This document shows, piece by piece, positions 6,278 through 14,373 of a DNA stretch of 20,213 nt (position 1 is the stretch's first letter; every line of letters starts with the position of its first letter). The position numbers and the translations under genes were made by a program. Source of the stretch: Chloroflexota bacterium (GTDB taxonomy: Bacteria > Chloroflexota > Dehalococcoidia > SM23-28-2); contig JAUYDU010000034.1 in the NCBI GenBank assembly GCA_030691665.1, positions 1 through 20,213 of the forward strand, given 5' to 3'. The notes beneath the pieces were generated by a model, which was given only the letters and a program-made list of their open reading frames with translations, was not told the DNA's origin and ran no database searches.

Positions 6278-8452
6278 CTATCCAGCGTCGGGTGTGGACA
6301 AGCCTGCATCTCCCGCTGACCCCCGGTCGATTGCGCCCCGTCTTTTGTCATGCTTTCGGCTCCATTTTGAGAGGAGCATCGCCAAGCTCAGAGCGAGGCC
6401 CAACCCCGAAAGGACGTAGAGGGGCACGTATAGGTAGAAGAAACGGACGTAGGTGAGCCGGCCGCCGTCCGTTTCAGAGAAGACGGGGGTCAGGCCCAGA
6501 TTCATAGCTATGGGGCCTCGCCCGTTCAGGCGCCAACCGTCCCTGGCTGTCCGCGGCGGCGTAGCGAAGACGGTCCATCGTGAGGAGGAGGGTTTCACAG
6601 GAACGGTGATCGGGCTGCCTCCAGCTTCTGATAGATGCTCCATCCCGGACGGGGCCACGTAGCGTGTGGCCTCCTCTAGGGGGTAGACGCTGTCCGTAAC
6701 GTCCTGGCCGCGGCTCATCGCTACGAACTCGGTCCAGTTACGAACCGACAGAAGGCCGTTCACCCCGTAGACACTGGAGATGGGACGCAGGTTCCTGAAG
6801 AGCGTCACTGTGTCAAGGTCTAGTTCCACCTTCAGGTCGGCCTGGCGGTAGAGGAACGCGTAGTCCTTGTAGTCCGCCTCGTGGAGGAGGAGCACGTACT
6901 CGACGTTCAGCGGAGCCAGGAGATCGCCCAGATTGGTGACATCGTACCGTCGGTCCAGCAGAAACTCGATGTAGCGTTCGGGCTCGGACTGCGGTTGGGT
7001 GAAGATTGGAGGAGGGCTTACGGTGTCTGACGTGAGGATTGGGCGTGAGAAGAAAAACGACGCGGGACTGGCGAGCGCCTTGTCTTCGCTCTTCAGCCAT
7101 GAGTAGTCCATGTACAAGTGCCATGGGAGCACGAGCACGGTGGAGTCATGAGGTTGTTCCATTAGGCGTTCTCGCACGGCGTACCAGTCTCTTGGAAACT
7201 GATTTGGCTGCATGACCTGAGGGAGTCGGAACATGGGCAGCGTATACAAGATGGGTATTCCGACAGCTAGAGCCGCGAGGCCTGTGAAGCCGAGGGCGAT
7301 TGCCCGACGGCGCCCGTCTCCTAGCTCCTGGAGCTGTACTACGCCGATGCCGCCCAGGTAGGCGCAACCGAGGGCGAGAAGACCCAGAAACGCTGAGGTG
7401 TCCCAGAAGCCGAGTGGAAGCAGCACCGATCGCCACACTCCAGAAACGCCTGGGACTTTCGAGTCCCAGCCCAAAGACAGGAGAAGGCCTCCTATCGCAC
7501 CGACAACAGCAGCTAGCAAAACGGGACGGGCCGTTCGATCCCCCAGCCTGCCCGTGGCACCACTGATGGCGATGAACAGGATGATCGGCCAGATCAGCGT
7601 TCCAAGTTTGGATAACGACAACAACTGGGCGTACGAGTCTCGCCAGTAGCCCTGCAGAGTGGTCAGAGTTGCCAGGGCCCTCCATTCGGAAGTAACCTTG
7701 GGGCCGAGGGTGGCCAGATCGCCGGAACTGAGTCCGGTGGGGTTTCTGGCGCCGGTGAAAAACGGCACCAGCCAATACGCGTTGAGCAGAAGAAAGAGGG
7801 CCAGGCTCATCCCCCCTAGCCTTAGACCGGCCCAACGAGTCTCGGAGCTGGTGACAGTCAAGAACAGCAGGAGTACCACCAAGACCGCCACGGCTAGCAG
7901 TAGCACCTGGAGGTGCAATACGGCCATCAAGCTCAGGAGAAGGGCCACCACCGCGGCGTTCCTGACGCTCCCACCACGGTACACGCCGACGAGCCCGTTT
8001 ACAGCGAAGGGGAGAAGCGCGTATGCTGTCAGCAGCGTCCAGTCGCCGGCGGCGACCCGGGTGTAGGCGAAAGGGTTGACCATGTACACAGCGCCCGCGT
8101 AGTAGCGGCCAGCACCTTTTAGGAGAGGTAGCCGCGCCGCGCCTACTCCGCTCAGCCAGAGAGCCAGGAAGATCCACAGCCGTTCCAGCACCCAGAGCGG
8201 GGCCACGGGCTCCAACAGCTTGATTAGCAGAGCTACCCACGCAGTATTGGTGGCGTGCGTAAAGACGCCACGGGTGCCTTCCTCGAGGCCGTACAGGTAT
8301 GACGCCACGTGCCAGTTCAGAGAGCCGGGGAAATTGAGCGTGATGATATCGCCAGACGATGCGAACAAAGGGGCGACAATCGCTAAGGCTAACAGGGCCA
8401 GCAAAAAGGCGGGGCTGAACAGCAGCCACCGCATAACTTTATAATAGTTCAT
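6278..8452 (-). CDS. Large polytopic membrane protein, GT-C/YfhO-like (paralog B, 724 aa)
   Basis: ATG at 8452; the upstream ribosome site is weak, and Met7 is an alternative. It has the same plan as paralog A: an N-terminal helix, the loop NWHVASYLYGLEEG, many helices including YMVNPFAYTRVAAGDW and AYALLPFAVNGL, a soluble region with VLVLPWHLYMD, FFFSRPILTSD and VTNLGDLLAPLNVEYVLLL, then a C-terminal helix and a basic tail (SKWSRKHDKRRG). Hand alignment shows co-linear similarity over the whole length, so the two genes arose by duplication. Where paralog A has NWD in the first outer loop, this protein has NWH, so the pair may differ in catalysis. GT-C-type glycosyl transfer from a lipid-linked donor is the likeliest role but is unproven. 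Confidence 0.78.
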   Translation of the reverse strand: MNYYKVMRWLLFSPAFLLALLALAIVAPLFASSGDIITLNFPGSLNWHVASYLYGLEEGTRGVFTHATNTAWVALLIKLLEPVAPLWVLERLWIFLALWLSGVGAARLPLLKGAGRYYAGAVYMVNPFAYTRVAAGDWTLLTAYALLPFAVNGLVGVYRGGSVRNAAVVALLLSLMAVLHLQVLLLAVAVLVVLLLFLTVTSSETRWAGLRLGGMSLALFLLLNAYWLVPFFTGARNPTGLSSGDLATLGPKVTSEWRALATLTTLQGYWRDSYAQLLSLSKLGTLIWPIILFIAISGATGRLGDRTARPVLLAAVVGAIGGLLLSLGWDSKVPGVSGVWRSVLLPLGFWDTSAFLGLLALGCAYLGGIGVVQLQELGDGRRRAIALGFTGLAALAVGIPILYTLPMFRLPQVMQPNQFPRDWYAVRERLMEQPHDSTVLVLPWHLYMDYSWLKSEDKALASPASFFFSRPILTSDTVSPPPIFTQPQSEPERYIEFLLDRRYDVTNLGDLLAPLNVEYVLLLHEADYKDYAFLYRQADLKVELDLDTVTLFRNLRPISSVYGVNGLLSVRNWTEFVAMSRGQDVTDSVYPLEEATRYVAPSGMEHLSEAGGSPITVPVKPSSSRWTVFATPPRTARDGWRLNGRGPIAMNLGLTPVFSETDGGRLTYVRFFYLYVPLYVLSGLGLALSLAMLLSKWSRKHDKRRGAIDRGSAGDAGLSTPDAG
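8416..8445 (+). promoter_or_regulatory. Candidate promoter for the DUF4012 gene
   Basis: TGAACA (8416-8421), 18 bases, then a perfect TATAAT (8440-8445). Transcription would start near 8452, giving a leader of about 46 bases. The element lies inside the first codons of the divergent paralog B gene, so the two genes share control DNA. Confidence 0.42.
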
Positions 8453-8497
8453 TAGCCCACAAGATTACGCGCACCTGGGCGCAAAAGTAAAGGTCAG

Positions 8498-11038
8498 ATG
8501 GCCAGACTGCGTGTGGCTCTCCTTGCACTCGTCGCACTCTACGTCGTGAGCCACCTGATTTGGGGTGTGTTCATGGTGAGGGACCTCCTCCGCGCGAGGC
8601 GAGCGGCGGCCATTGTGACCAGCGGGCTAAGCAGCTCGCTGGATATCCTCCAGGACAAAGGTCGATACGAAGCTTTTCTGGTCAGCCTGGGAACGTTTGA
8701 CGTGGCCGCCTCCCGCGTGCAGCGTGATCTGAGCTACGGCAAGGGGCTCCTTTGGCCTTTGGAGCGCATCCCTTGGACGGGTCATCGCATAAAAGAGGGC
8801 GAGACCCTCCTTGCGGTTGGAAGACTCTCCCTTCGTTCAGCAGGAGCTGTGTTGGAGGCCTACCAGGGTCTGGTGCCATTGAGCCTCACGGCTACTGGAC
8901 AGGACAACCGGTTGGAACGGGAGCTGGTCAAAGAGCAGCCACGTCTCTTCAAGGCCAGAGAGTCGCTGGCCGAGGCCATAGCCCTGAGGCGGAGCGCATT
9001 GAAAGATCCCTGGGGGCCGTACGCGTCATTTGTGCGGCAACTAGATGCAGCGTCCGCCTTCCTAGGAGACGTGGTTGACATCAGCATCGTCGCACCGTCT
9101 CTGTTGCCCAGGCTGTTCGGGATGGAGCAACGCTTCACCGACCTCCTCAACCCCCCTTTCAAAGCGGACGACCCTCTATCTGTCCTGCAACAGCCAGAGG
9201 CGCTCGACAAGTACCAGGCCACCGTCGAGGAGGCGATCCGTCAGCTGGGAGAGTTCGAGGACGAGGTCGCCAAAGTGCGCCTCTTCAGGGAGCGCGAGGC
9301 AGCTCAGTTGCCGGATAGCCCCTTACTCACGCTTGTGGAGGCGGCCTACTACGGCGTAGGGGCAATCGCGCCCGTCCTGGAGGCCGCCAGGACCTTGGCT
9401 ACTCTGGCGGATGTTCCCACCTTGCTGACTCCCGAGTTTGGGCAGCAGGCGACGCGTGTTGTGCCTGAGGCTGAGGACGACGTGCAGCGGGCGAAGGCTT
9501 TGATGGATCGTGCAGTTGAGTTGGCTGGCCGTGTGGAGGCGACGCTGCCACCCGGCATGTCCACTGGCCCCATTGGGAGAGCCGTCGCGTCCGTGAAGAC
9601 AGCTAATGAGCAGGTGGAGCAACTGGGCGCGGCTGTTCACCTGCTCAAGTTTGCCCTGGGCCTTGATGGGCCCCGCTTTTACCTCATATTGGGGCAAGAT
9701 GACGAAGAGCTGCGTCCAACAGGGGGATTCATAGGCGTGATTCAGGAGATGACGGTAGAGGGGGGCGTCCTTCGAAAAAGCACGTTCAGAAATGCATATG
9801 ATGTGGACACCAGCGAGAGCGCACCATTCGTCATGAAAGCTCCCGCCTTCAAATGGATGCCCGAGCCTTTTGCTATGGCTCTGTTCGGGGCTGACTGGAA
9901 CCCGTGGTACTTCAGGGACACCAACTGGTCGGGAGACTTCCCCACCTCGGCGATCGAGGCGGCCGAGAGCTACCGTCGTGCTAACAACGGTGTCTCACCG
10001 GACGGCGTGTTTGGTACCACTCAGGAGTTGATTGTGAACCTGGTGGATGCGCTGGGGGGTCTGAAGCTCAAGGGGGTCGAAGGCGTCATTCATGGGGCCG
10101 ACGCTCGCCTCTACATCAAATACGAGAAGGTATACCCAGTTCGGCCGGACCATGTCTCTCGCCTGCCCAACAGGGCCTTCGTTCAGGATCTGTCCGAGGC
10201 GATTCAGGAACGGTTCCAGAGAGGACTCACGCGGAGTGAGCGCCGTGCGGTGTTCGCGGTCTTGCTGCAGGCCCTCAAGGAAAAGAGTCTCCAGATATAC
10301 CTCGCTGACCCTGAGTCGAGGACGCTGCTTCGTTCGCTGGGTTGGGACGGCGCCATACCTCTGGCCACGCAGGACTACCTCTATGTGGTTGAGAGCAACA
10401 TCATCGCCTGCAAATGTAGCCAGAAGATAGAAAGGAGCGTCAGGTACCAAGTTCAGCTGAACGAAGAAGGGAAAGGGGAGGCCGAGCTACAGGTGTCCTA
10501 CTACAACCCTTTTCAGACGACTGGGACGGAGCTGTACAATCAGGGCACGACAGTTGGAATGGCGCGGGGAGGGCTAGGCTACTACAGTTACCTCAAGGTG
10601 TACACGCCAGCACAGATAACGCTCCTGGAGCCTCTCTACGTTCCGCTGCCAGAAGGCGCACTCTATGCGTCCAAGGCCCCCCTTGGGCAGGTGCTCAACA
10701 ACAGGCCGAACGTGCTGGTCGTGTCTCCTCAACACAATCTGTACAAGACTGATTTGGGCCTATTCTTCTTGGTCAAGCAAAAGGAACGGAAAACGCTGCG
10801 GTTCCGATACAACTTGCCAACCGTAGTGAATGAGACTGAACGCGGCACCCGTGTCTATGGCCTGTACCTTGAGAAGCAGTCTGGCGTCCAGGCTCTTCCG
10901 GTGGAAGTGCAGTTGACCCTCCCTCCGAGAAGTCAGCTGTCAGGCTCGTTGCCAGCCCCAGAGGTCGTATCAGGGAACCGTCTTACCTACCGCCTACAGC
11001 TAGACCAGAGCAAGGAGATCCGAGTTGAATTCAGGTGA
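8498..11038 (+). CDS. DUF4012 domain-containing membrane-anchored protein
   Basis: 846 residues from ATG at 8498, with AAAGG just upstream. Seen: one N-terminal transmembrane anchor (about residues 5-26) followed by a long extracytoplasmic part. That part begins with about 350 mainly helical, charged residues and leads to the hallmark YLILGQDDEELRPTGGFIG at about 395-413, where ELRPTGGF is the signature of DUF4012. The C-terminal 200 residues look beta-rich, and no second membrane anchor is visible. DUF4012 proteins are found in Actinobacteria, Chloroflexota and Patescibacteria, often near polysaccharide genes; their biochemical role is not known to me. The gene is divergent from paralog B and separated from it by only 45 bases, which suggests a shared envelope function. 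Confidence 0.9.
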   Translation: MARLRVALLALVALYVVSHLIWGVFMVRDLLRARRAAAIVTSGLSSSLDILQDKGRYEAFLVSLGTFDVAASRVQRDLSYGKGLLWPLERIPWTGHRIKEGETLLAVGRLSLRSAGAVLEAYQGLVPLSLTATGQDNRLERELVKEQPRLFKARESLAEAIALRRSALKDPWGPYASFVRQLDAASAFLGDVVDISIVAPSLLPRLFGMEQRFTDLLNPPFKADDPLSVLQQPEALDKYQATVEEAIRQLGEFEDEVAKVRLFREREAAQLPDSPLLTLVEAAYYGVGAIAPVLEAARTLATLADVPTLLTPEFGQQATRVVPEAEDDVQRAKALMDRAVELAGRVEATLPPGMSTGPIGRAVASVKTANEQVEQLGAAVHLLKFALGLDGPRFYLILGQDDEELRPTGGFIGVIQEMTVEGGVLRKSTFRNAYDVDTSESAPFVMKAPAFKWMPEPFAMALFGADWNPWYFRDTNWSGDFPTSAIEAAESYRRANNGVSPDGVFGTTQELIVNLVDALGGLKLKGVEGVIHGADARLYIKYEKVYPVRPDHVSRLPNRAFVQDLSEAIQERFQRGLTRSERRAVFAVLLQALKEKSLQIYLADPESRTLLRSLGWDGAIPLATQDYLYVVESNIIACKCSQKIERSVRYQVQLNEEGKGEAELQVSYYNPFQTTGTELYNQGTTVGMARGGLGYYSYLKVYTPAQITLLEPLYVPLPEGALYASKAPLGQVLNNRPNVLVVSPQHNLYKTDLGLFFLVKQKERKTLRFRYNLPTVVNETERGTRVYGLYLEKQSGVQALPVEVQLTLPPRSQLSGSLPAPEVVSGNRLTYRLQLDQSKEIRVEFR

Positions 11039-11169
11039 CCTCCTCCTGCCGGCGCGCCGCGCCCGTCGCCCGGTCGCCTTCTTGAGGACGAACTGTGTCG
11101 TCCCCTGCGGCGAAATCAGGACTATCGGGACTTGAGGACCGCTACGAGCCTGTGCGGATGGGCTCTGTC

Positions 11170-11206
11170 CGTGGCGCATCCCTCAAAAGTGTCAGCGTGG
11201 CGCATC
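11170..11206 (+). repeat. 11-bp direct repeat abutting the -35 box
   Basis: CGTGGCGCATC occurs at 11170-11180 and again at 11196-11206, 26 bases apart start to start. The second copy ends exactly one base before TTGACA. The arrangement is typical of activator or repressor half-sites upstream of a sigma70 promoter. The binding protein is unknown. Confidence 0.6.
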
Positions 11207-11235
11207 TTGACAACCCAGTCGAAAGTCAATATCAT
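11207..11235 (+). promoter_or_regulatory. Strong sigma70-type promoter of the heptose operon
   Basis: Perfect TTGACA (11207-11212), exactly 17 bases, then TATCAT (11230-11235, five of six consensus). The predicted transcription start is near 11242, giving a leader of about 112 bases before hddC. It is the best promoter match I found in the window and is well placed to drive the five-gene heptose/transaldolase operon. Confidence 0.72.
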
Positions 11236-11353
11236 ACAGTTCCAGTTGATAAGCAGGCGGGCGGGAGTCGGCTCCCACAGGCAATAGGCGGATTGAGCCA
11301 CAAACCTCTGGTCATGTACTCGGGAACCGCACGTCGTTACGCGGGGATAGATT

Positions 11354-12058
11354 ATGCAGATGATTATCCTCTGTGGAGGCTTGGCGACCAGGTTGGGATC
11401 TCTGACGCGGAAGTTGCCAAAGAGTCTTATCGCCATACAAGGAAAACCGTTCATCCAGTACCAGTTGGAGCTCCTGGCAAGGAGTGGGTTCACGGAGGTG
11501 GTGCTCTGCATCGGCCATCTTGGGGGCGAGATCGTGAAGTTCGTCGGTGATGGAGGGAAGTGGGGGCTAAGGATCAACTATAGCGGCGAGCAGGAAAGGC
11601 TTCTTGGGACTGGCGGGGCAGTGAAAAAGGCGGAGGACATCTTGCAGGAACGCTTTTTTGTGATGTACGGGGACTCCTACCTGCCTGTCCCGTTTGACGA
11701 TATCATGGCTGTCTCGGAGAGAGCTGGCAAGCTGGCCACCATGGTGGTCTACAGGAACGAAAACCGGTACGACCGTAGCAACGTTATCGTGGACGACGGA
11801 GTCGTGAAACTGTACGACAAGAAGGCGCGCCTGCCGGAGATGGTGCACATTGACGCCGGCATCTCCGTGTTACGCAAGGGCGCCCTGGCGTGCGCGCCCT
11901 CATCTGAGGTTTTCCCCCTTGAGGAGCTGTACCAGAAGCTCGTGGGGATGGGCGAGATGGGGGCCTACGAGACACAACAGCGCTTCTACGAGGTCGGCTC
12001 GCCGAGGGGCTTGGATGAGTTCCGGACGCTTGTCGCAGCAGGAGATCTACAACTGTGA
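11354..12058 (+). CDS. hddC: Sugar-phosphate nucleotidyltransferase, HddC-like (GDP-heptose synthesis)
   Basis: 234 residues. ATG at 11354 with GGGGA seven bases upstream; Met3 at 11360 is an alternative. Seen: the nucleotide-binding signature ILCGGLATRLGSLTRKLPKS at the N-terminus, with the Gly-rich loop and the conserved Arg and Lys, a metal-binding Asp in FVMYGDSYL, and EVGSPRGLDEF near the C-terminus, which is common in this family. In the operon it precedes a heptose-type GHMP kinase, GmhA and GmhB. It is therefore best read as D-glycero-alpha-D-manno-heptose 1-phosphate guanylyltransferase, which makes GDP-heptose from GTP. From sequence alone it could be another hexose-1-phosphate nucleotidyltransferase; the neighbours decide. 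It overlaps the next gene by four bases (GTGA). Confidence 0.82.
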   Translation: MQMIILCGGLATRLGSLTRKLPKSLIAIQGKPFIQYQLELLARSGFTEVVLCIGHLGGEIVKFVGDGGKWGLRINYSGEQERLLGTGGAVKKAEDILQERFFVMYGDSYLPVPFDDIMAVSERAGKLATMVVYRNENRYDRSNVIVDDGVVKLYDKKARLPEMVHIDAGISVLRKGALACAPSSEVFPLEELYQKLVGMGEMGAYETQQRFYEVGSPRGLDEFRTLVAAGDLQL

Positions 12059-13041
12059 TCGTGACGCGAACGCCCCTGAGGATCTCCCTGGGCGGTGGGG
12101 GCACCGACATCCCCTCCTATTACTCACGTCACAAGGGATTCCTGGTCAGCGCTGCTATAAACAAGTACGTGTACATCTTCGTAAACCGACGTTTTGAGGA
12201 CAGTGTTCGCATCAGCTACTCCAAGACGGAGATCGTGGACAGGGTAGAAGACATCCAACACCCGATCGTCCGCGAAGCGCTGAAGATGGTTGGTCTCTCC
12301 CGGGCGCTGGAGATTGTCTCCGTGGCCGACCTGCCAGGGAACACGGGTCTGGGCAGTTCGTCCGCCTTCGCCGTGGGGCTCCTCAATGCTCTGCACACGT
12401 ACAAGAGAGAGCAAGTCTCTCCCCTGCAACTGGCTGAAGAGGCCTACTCCATTGAGGTTGAACGGCTCAAGGAGCCGATAGGAAAGCAAGATCAGTACGT
12501 GGCGGCCTTCGGAGGCATCCCGTGTTTGGAGATAGATAACGCGGGCCAGGTGCGCGTCACTCAAGTGGAAGTGAGCGAGGAAGTCACGCAGGAGTTCGAG
12601 AACACCGTCGCCCTCTTCTATACAGGCATACAGCGCAGGGCATCCGACGTGTTGGGAGAGCAGAGCAAGGGGGTGGCCCAGGATGCGGGACAGGTCCTCC
12701 AAGCCATGCACACCATTAAGGCGATTGGATACGAGGTGAAGGCGGCTCTGGAGACCGGGTACCTGATGCGCTTCGGGGAGCTGTTGGACAAGCACTGGGA
12801 GACCAAGAAGCTCCTTTCGAGCAAGGTAAGCTCTGGCCAGATAGACCGTTGGTACGACCTGGCCCGGCAGAACGGCGCCCTGGGGGGCAAGATCATGGGC
12901 GCGGGCGGAGGAGGCTTTTTCATGTTCTGCTGCCCCAACGGTCGCAAGGCGGAGATCAGGCGAGCCCTGGCGACTGAAGGGCTTAGGGAGGTGCGGTACG
13001 CCATTGAATTCGAGGGATCTAAAGTGATGGTGAACTTCTAG
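12055..13041 (+). CDS. hddA: GHMP kinase, D-glycero-alpha-D-manno-heptose 7-phosphate kinase-like
   Basis: 328 residues from GTG at 12055, with AGGAG ten bases upstream inside hddC. Seen: TPLRISLGGGGTDIPSYY at the N-terminus, typical of the HddA group; the ATP-binding motif 2 LPGNTGLGSSSAFAVG at about residue 93; KEPIGKQDQY; and the C-terminal glycine motif KIMGAGGGGFFMF at about 280-292. HddA phosphorylates the anomeric carbon of D-glycero-D-manno-heptose 7-phosphate to the alpha 1,7-bisphosphate, which leads to GDP-activated heptose rather than the ADP-beta route. The next gene starts 16 bases after this stop. Related L-fucose kinase-type GHMP enzymes are the main alternative, but the operon supports heptose. 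Confidence 0.85.
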   Translation: MIVTRTPLRISLGGGGTDIPSYYSRHKGFLVSAAINKYVYIFVNRRFEDSVRISYSKTEIVDRVEDIQHPIVREALKMVGLSRALEIVSVADLPGNTGLGSSSAFAVGLLNALHTYKREQVSPLQLAEEAYSIEVERLKEPIGKQDQYVAAFGGIPCLEIDNAGQVRVTQVEVSEEVTQEFENTVALFYTGIQRRASDVLGEQSKGVAQDAGQVLQAMHTIKAIGYEVKAALETGYLMRFGELLDKHWETKKLLSSKVSSGQIDRWYDLARQNGALGGKIMGAGGGGFFMFCCPNGRKAEIRRALATEGLREVRYAIEFEGSKVMVNF

Positions 13042-13057
13042 GACGGAGGACGCGACA

Positions 13058-13672
13058 GTGGCCTGGCAGGAGACCGTTCAGCAGTACTTTAGAGAGATGG
13101 GGAGGATAGATGCCTCCTTCCCTCAGGACAAGGTCAGGCAGGCCGTAGACGTGCTGTACCAGACCTGGAAAGATGGGCGCACCGTCTTCACCATGGGGAA
13201 CGGTGGCTCCGCCTCCACGGCCAGCCACTTCGCCAGTGACCTGGCCAAGTTCACCATTGTGCCAGGCAAGGCCAGGTTCAAGGTCTTCAGCCTCAACGAC
13301 AACACGCCCCTGGTGAGCGCCTGGACCAACGACTCGGGCTTCGGCAGCATCTTCGCCGAGCAGATGGAGCCGTGGGTTCGGGAAGGGGACGTTGTGGTGG
13401 GTTTCTCGGTGCACGGTGGTTCGGGCACAGGAGAGGCTGGCCCCTGGTCTCAGAACCTGGTGAGGGCGATGGCCCTGGCCAAGGAACGGAAAGGCAAGGT
13501 CATCGGCTTCAGTGGCTTTGACGGCGGAGCGATGAAGAAGATGGCGGACGTTTGCCTGGTGGTGCCTGTGAGTTCCGAGCCTTTTGGCACACCCATCGTG
13601 GAGGCCTACCACGTGGTCCTCCATCACCTGATATGTCTGACCTTGAAAGAGCGCATCATGGCGGAAGGGTGA
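13058..13672 (+). CDS. gmhA: SIS-domain phosphoheptose isomerase
   Basis: 204 residues from GTG at 13058, with GGAGG eight bases upstream. Seen: the sugar-isomerase phosphate-binding motif MGNGGSASTASHFASDL at about residues 46-62; NDSGFGSIFAEQ, typical of GmhA/DiaA-like proteins; VVVGFSVHGGSGT, the second phosphate loop; and PIVEAYHVVLHHLI near the C-terminus, with the conserved Glu and His. GmhA converts sedoheptulose 7-phosphate to D-glycero-D-manno-heptose 7-phosphate in the cytoplasm. DiaA-like SIS proteins look similar, but the surrounding HddA, GmhB and HddC make the isomerase role far more likely. The stop overlaps the next ATG by one base. Confidence 0.85.
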   Translation: MAWQETVQQYFREMGRIDASFPQDKVRQAVDVLYQTWKDGRTVFTMGNGGSASTASHFASDLAKFTIVPGKARFKVFSLNDNTPLVSAWTNDSGFGSIFAEQMEPWVREGDVVVGFSVHGGSGTGEAGPWSQNLVRAMALAKERKGKVIGFSGFDGGAMKKMADVCLVVPVSSEPFGTPIVEAYHVVLHHLICLTLKERIMAEG

Positions 13673-14373
13673 TGAGACGCGCCGTATTCCTGGACAGGGA
13701 CGGGGTCCTCAACCGGTTGGTATATCGACCAGGCGAGGGTGTCTGGGACTCCCCCTACAGCCTCGAGGAGTTCGGCTTGCTCCCAGGGGTGACAACAGCG
13801 CTCCGGTCTATGCGGCGTTTGGGCTTCTTGCTCTTCGTGGTGTCGAACCAGCCTGGCGTGGCTAAGGGGAAGTGTCTCCTCGATTTCCTGGCAGCATTGG
13901 ATCGGAAGATGCAGATACTGCTGGGGCAGGAAGGAAGTACATTGGATGGCATATACTACTGCTTGCACCATCCCGCTGCGGTAGTACAGTCGTACAGGGT
14001 GAACTGTGATTGTCGGAAACCCAAGCCGGGGCTGATCCTGAAGGCTGCGGCAGAACACCAGATCGAGTTGCAGCGATCGTACATGGTGGGTGACCGTATG
14101 GTGGACGTACAGGCAGGACGGCTGGCGGGTTGCAGGACTATCCTCATCACCAAGTCCCCAGTATCGCCAGAAGGACCTGAACTCGGACGAGATGCGCCTG
14201 AGCGGGTGGCCGATGATCTGAGGAAAGCAGCAGAATTACTAGAGGAGGACATGAATCGTGGAGCTGTTTTTGGATACCGCCAGCATCCAGGAGATCAAGC
14301 GTTGGCTCGCTTTCGGCGTGCTGGATGGGGTGACGACCAATCCGAGTATCATGCTGAAGGACGGCGGCTATGA
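13672..14373 (+). CDS. gmhB: HAD-family heptose-1,7-bisphosphate 7-phosphatase with an overlapping C-terminal extension
   Basis: 233 residues from ATG at 13672 (TGATG overlap with gmhA). Seen: motif I FLDRDGVLN with nucleophile Asp8 and Asp10; motif II VVSNQPG; the GmhB zinc site Cys97, His99, Cys112 and Cys114 (YYCLHH, then NCDCRKPKPG); and motif IV GDRMVD with Asp141 and Asp145. The HAD domain is complete by about residue 193, the normal size for GmhB. The frame then runs 40 residues further, overlapping the transaldolase gene by 116 bases. This tail is Arg- and Gly-rich and looks like out-of-frame reading, so a one-base indel or stop loss near 14250 is suspected. The enzyme removes the 7-phosphate to give heptose 1-phosphate for HddC. 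Confidence 0.88.
   Translation: MRRAVFLDRDGVLNRLVYRPGEGVWDSPYSLEEFGLLPGVTTALRSMRRLGFLLFVVSNQPGVAKGKCLLDFLAALDRKMQILLGQEGSTLDGIYYCLHHPAAVVQSYRVNCDCRKPKPGLILKAAAEHQIELQRSYMVGDRMVDVQAGRLAGCRTILITKSPVSPEGPELGRDAPERVADDLRKAAELLEEDMNRGAVFGYRQHPGDQALARFRRAGWGDDQSEYHAEGRRL
14242..14248 (+). promoter_or_regulatory. Ribosome binding site GAGGAGG for the transaldolase
   Basis: GAGGAGG lies inside the gmhB frame, nine bases before GTG at 14258. It supports GTG 14258 as the transaldolase start. The ATG at 14251 is in the gmhB frame and only two bases from the site. Confidence 0.75.

Larger units (their letters stand above)
11039..11353. other. 315-bp regulatory intergenic region before the heptose operon
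   Basis: No convincing gene. The first 130 bases hold a GC-rich perfect palindrome CGGCGCGCCG (11050-11059) without a T-run. The second half holds an 11-bp direct repeat, a near-consensus promoter at 11207-11235, and a transcribed leader of about 110 bases. The leader contains a small hairpin with stem GGGAG/CTCCC and loop TCGG (11263-11276). An open frame starting at 11095 runs through the promoter into hddC and is rejected as coding. Confidence 0.7.

Noticed and set aside
7146..8429. Minus-strand frame of 427 codons in paralog B
   Set aside because: It is a shadow in another frame of the same strand: Arg- and Pro-rich and without membrane helices. The 724-residue frame has clear helices and a paralog.
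11095..11550. Plus-strand frame of 151 codons before hddC
   Set aside because: It runs through a near-consensus promoter and into hddC in the wrong frame, with no protein-like motifs.
12124..12795. Minus-strand frame of 223 codons opposite hddA
   Set aside because: The plus strand carries all GHMP kinase motifs; this is an antisense shadow.
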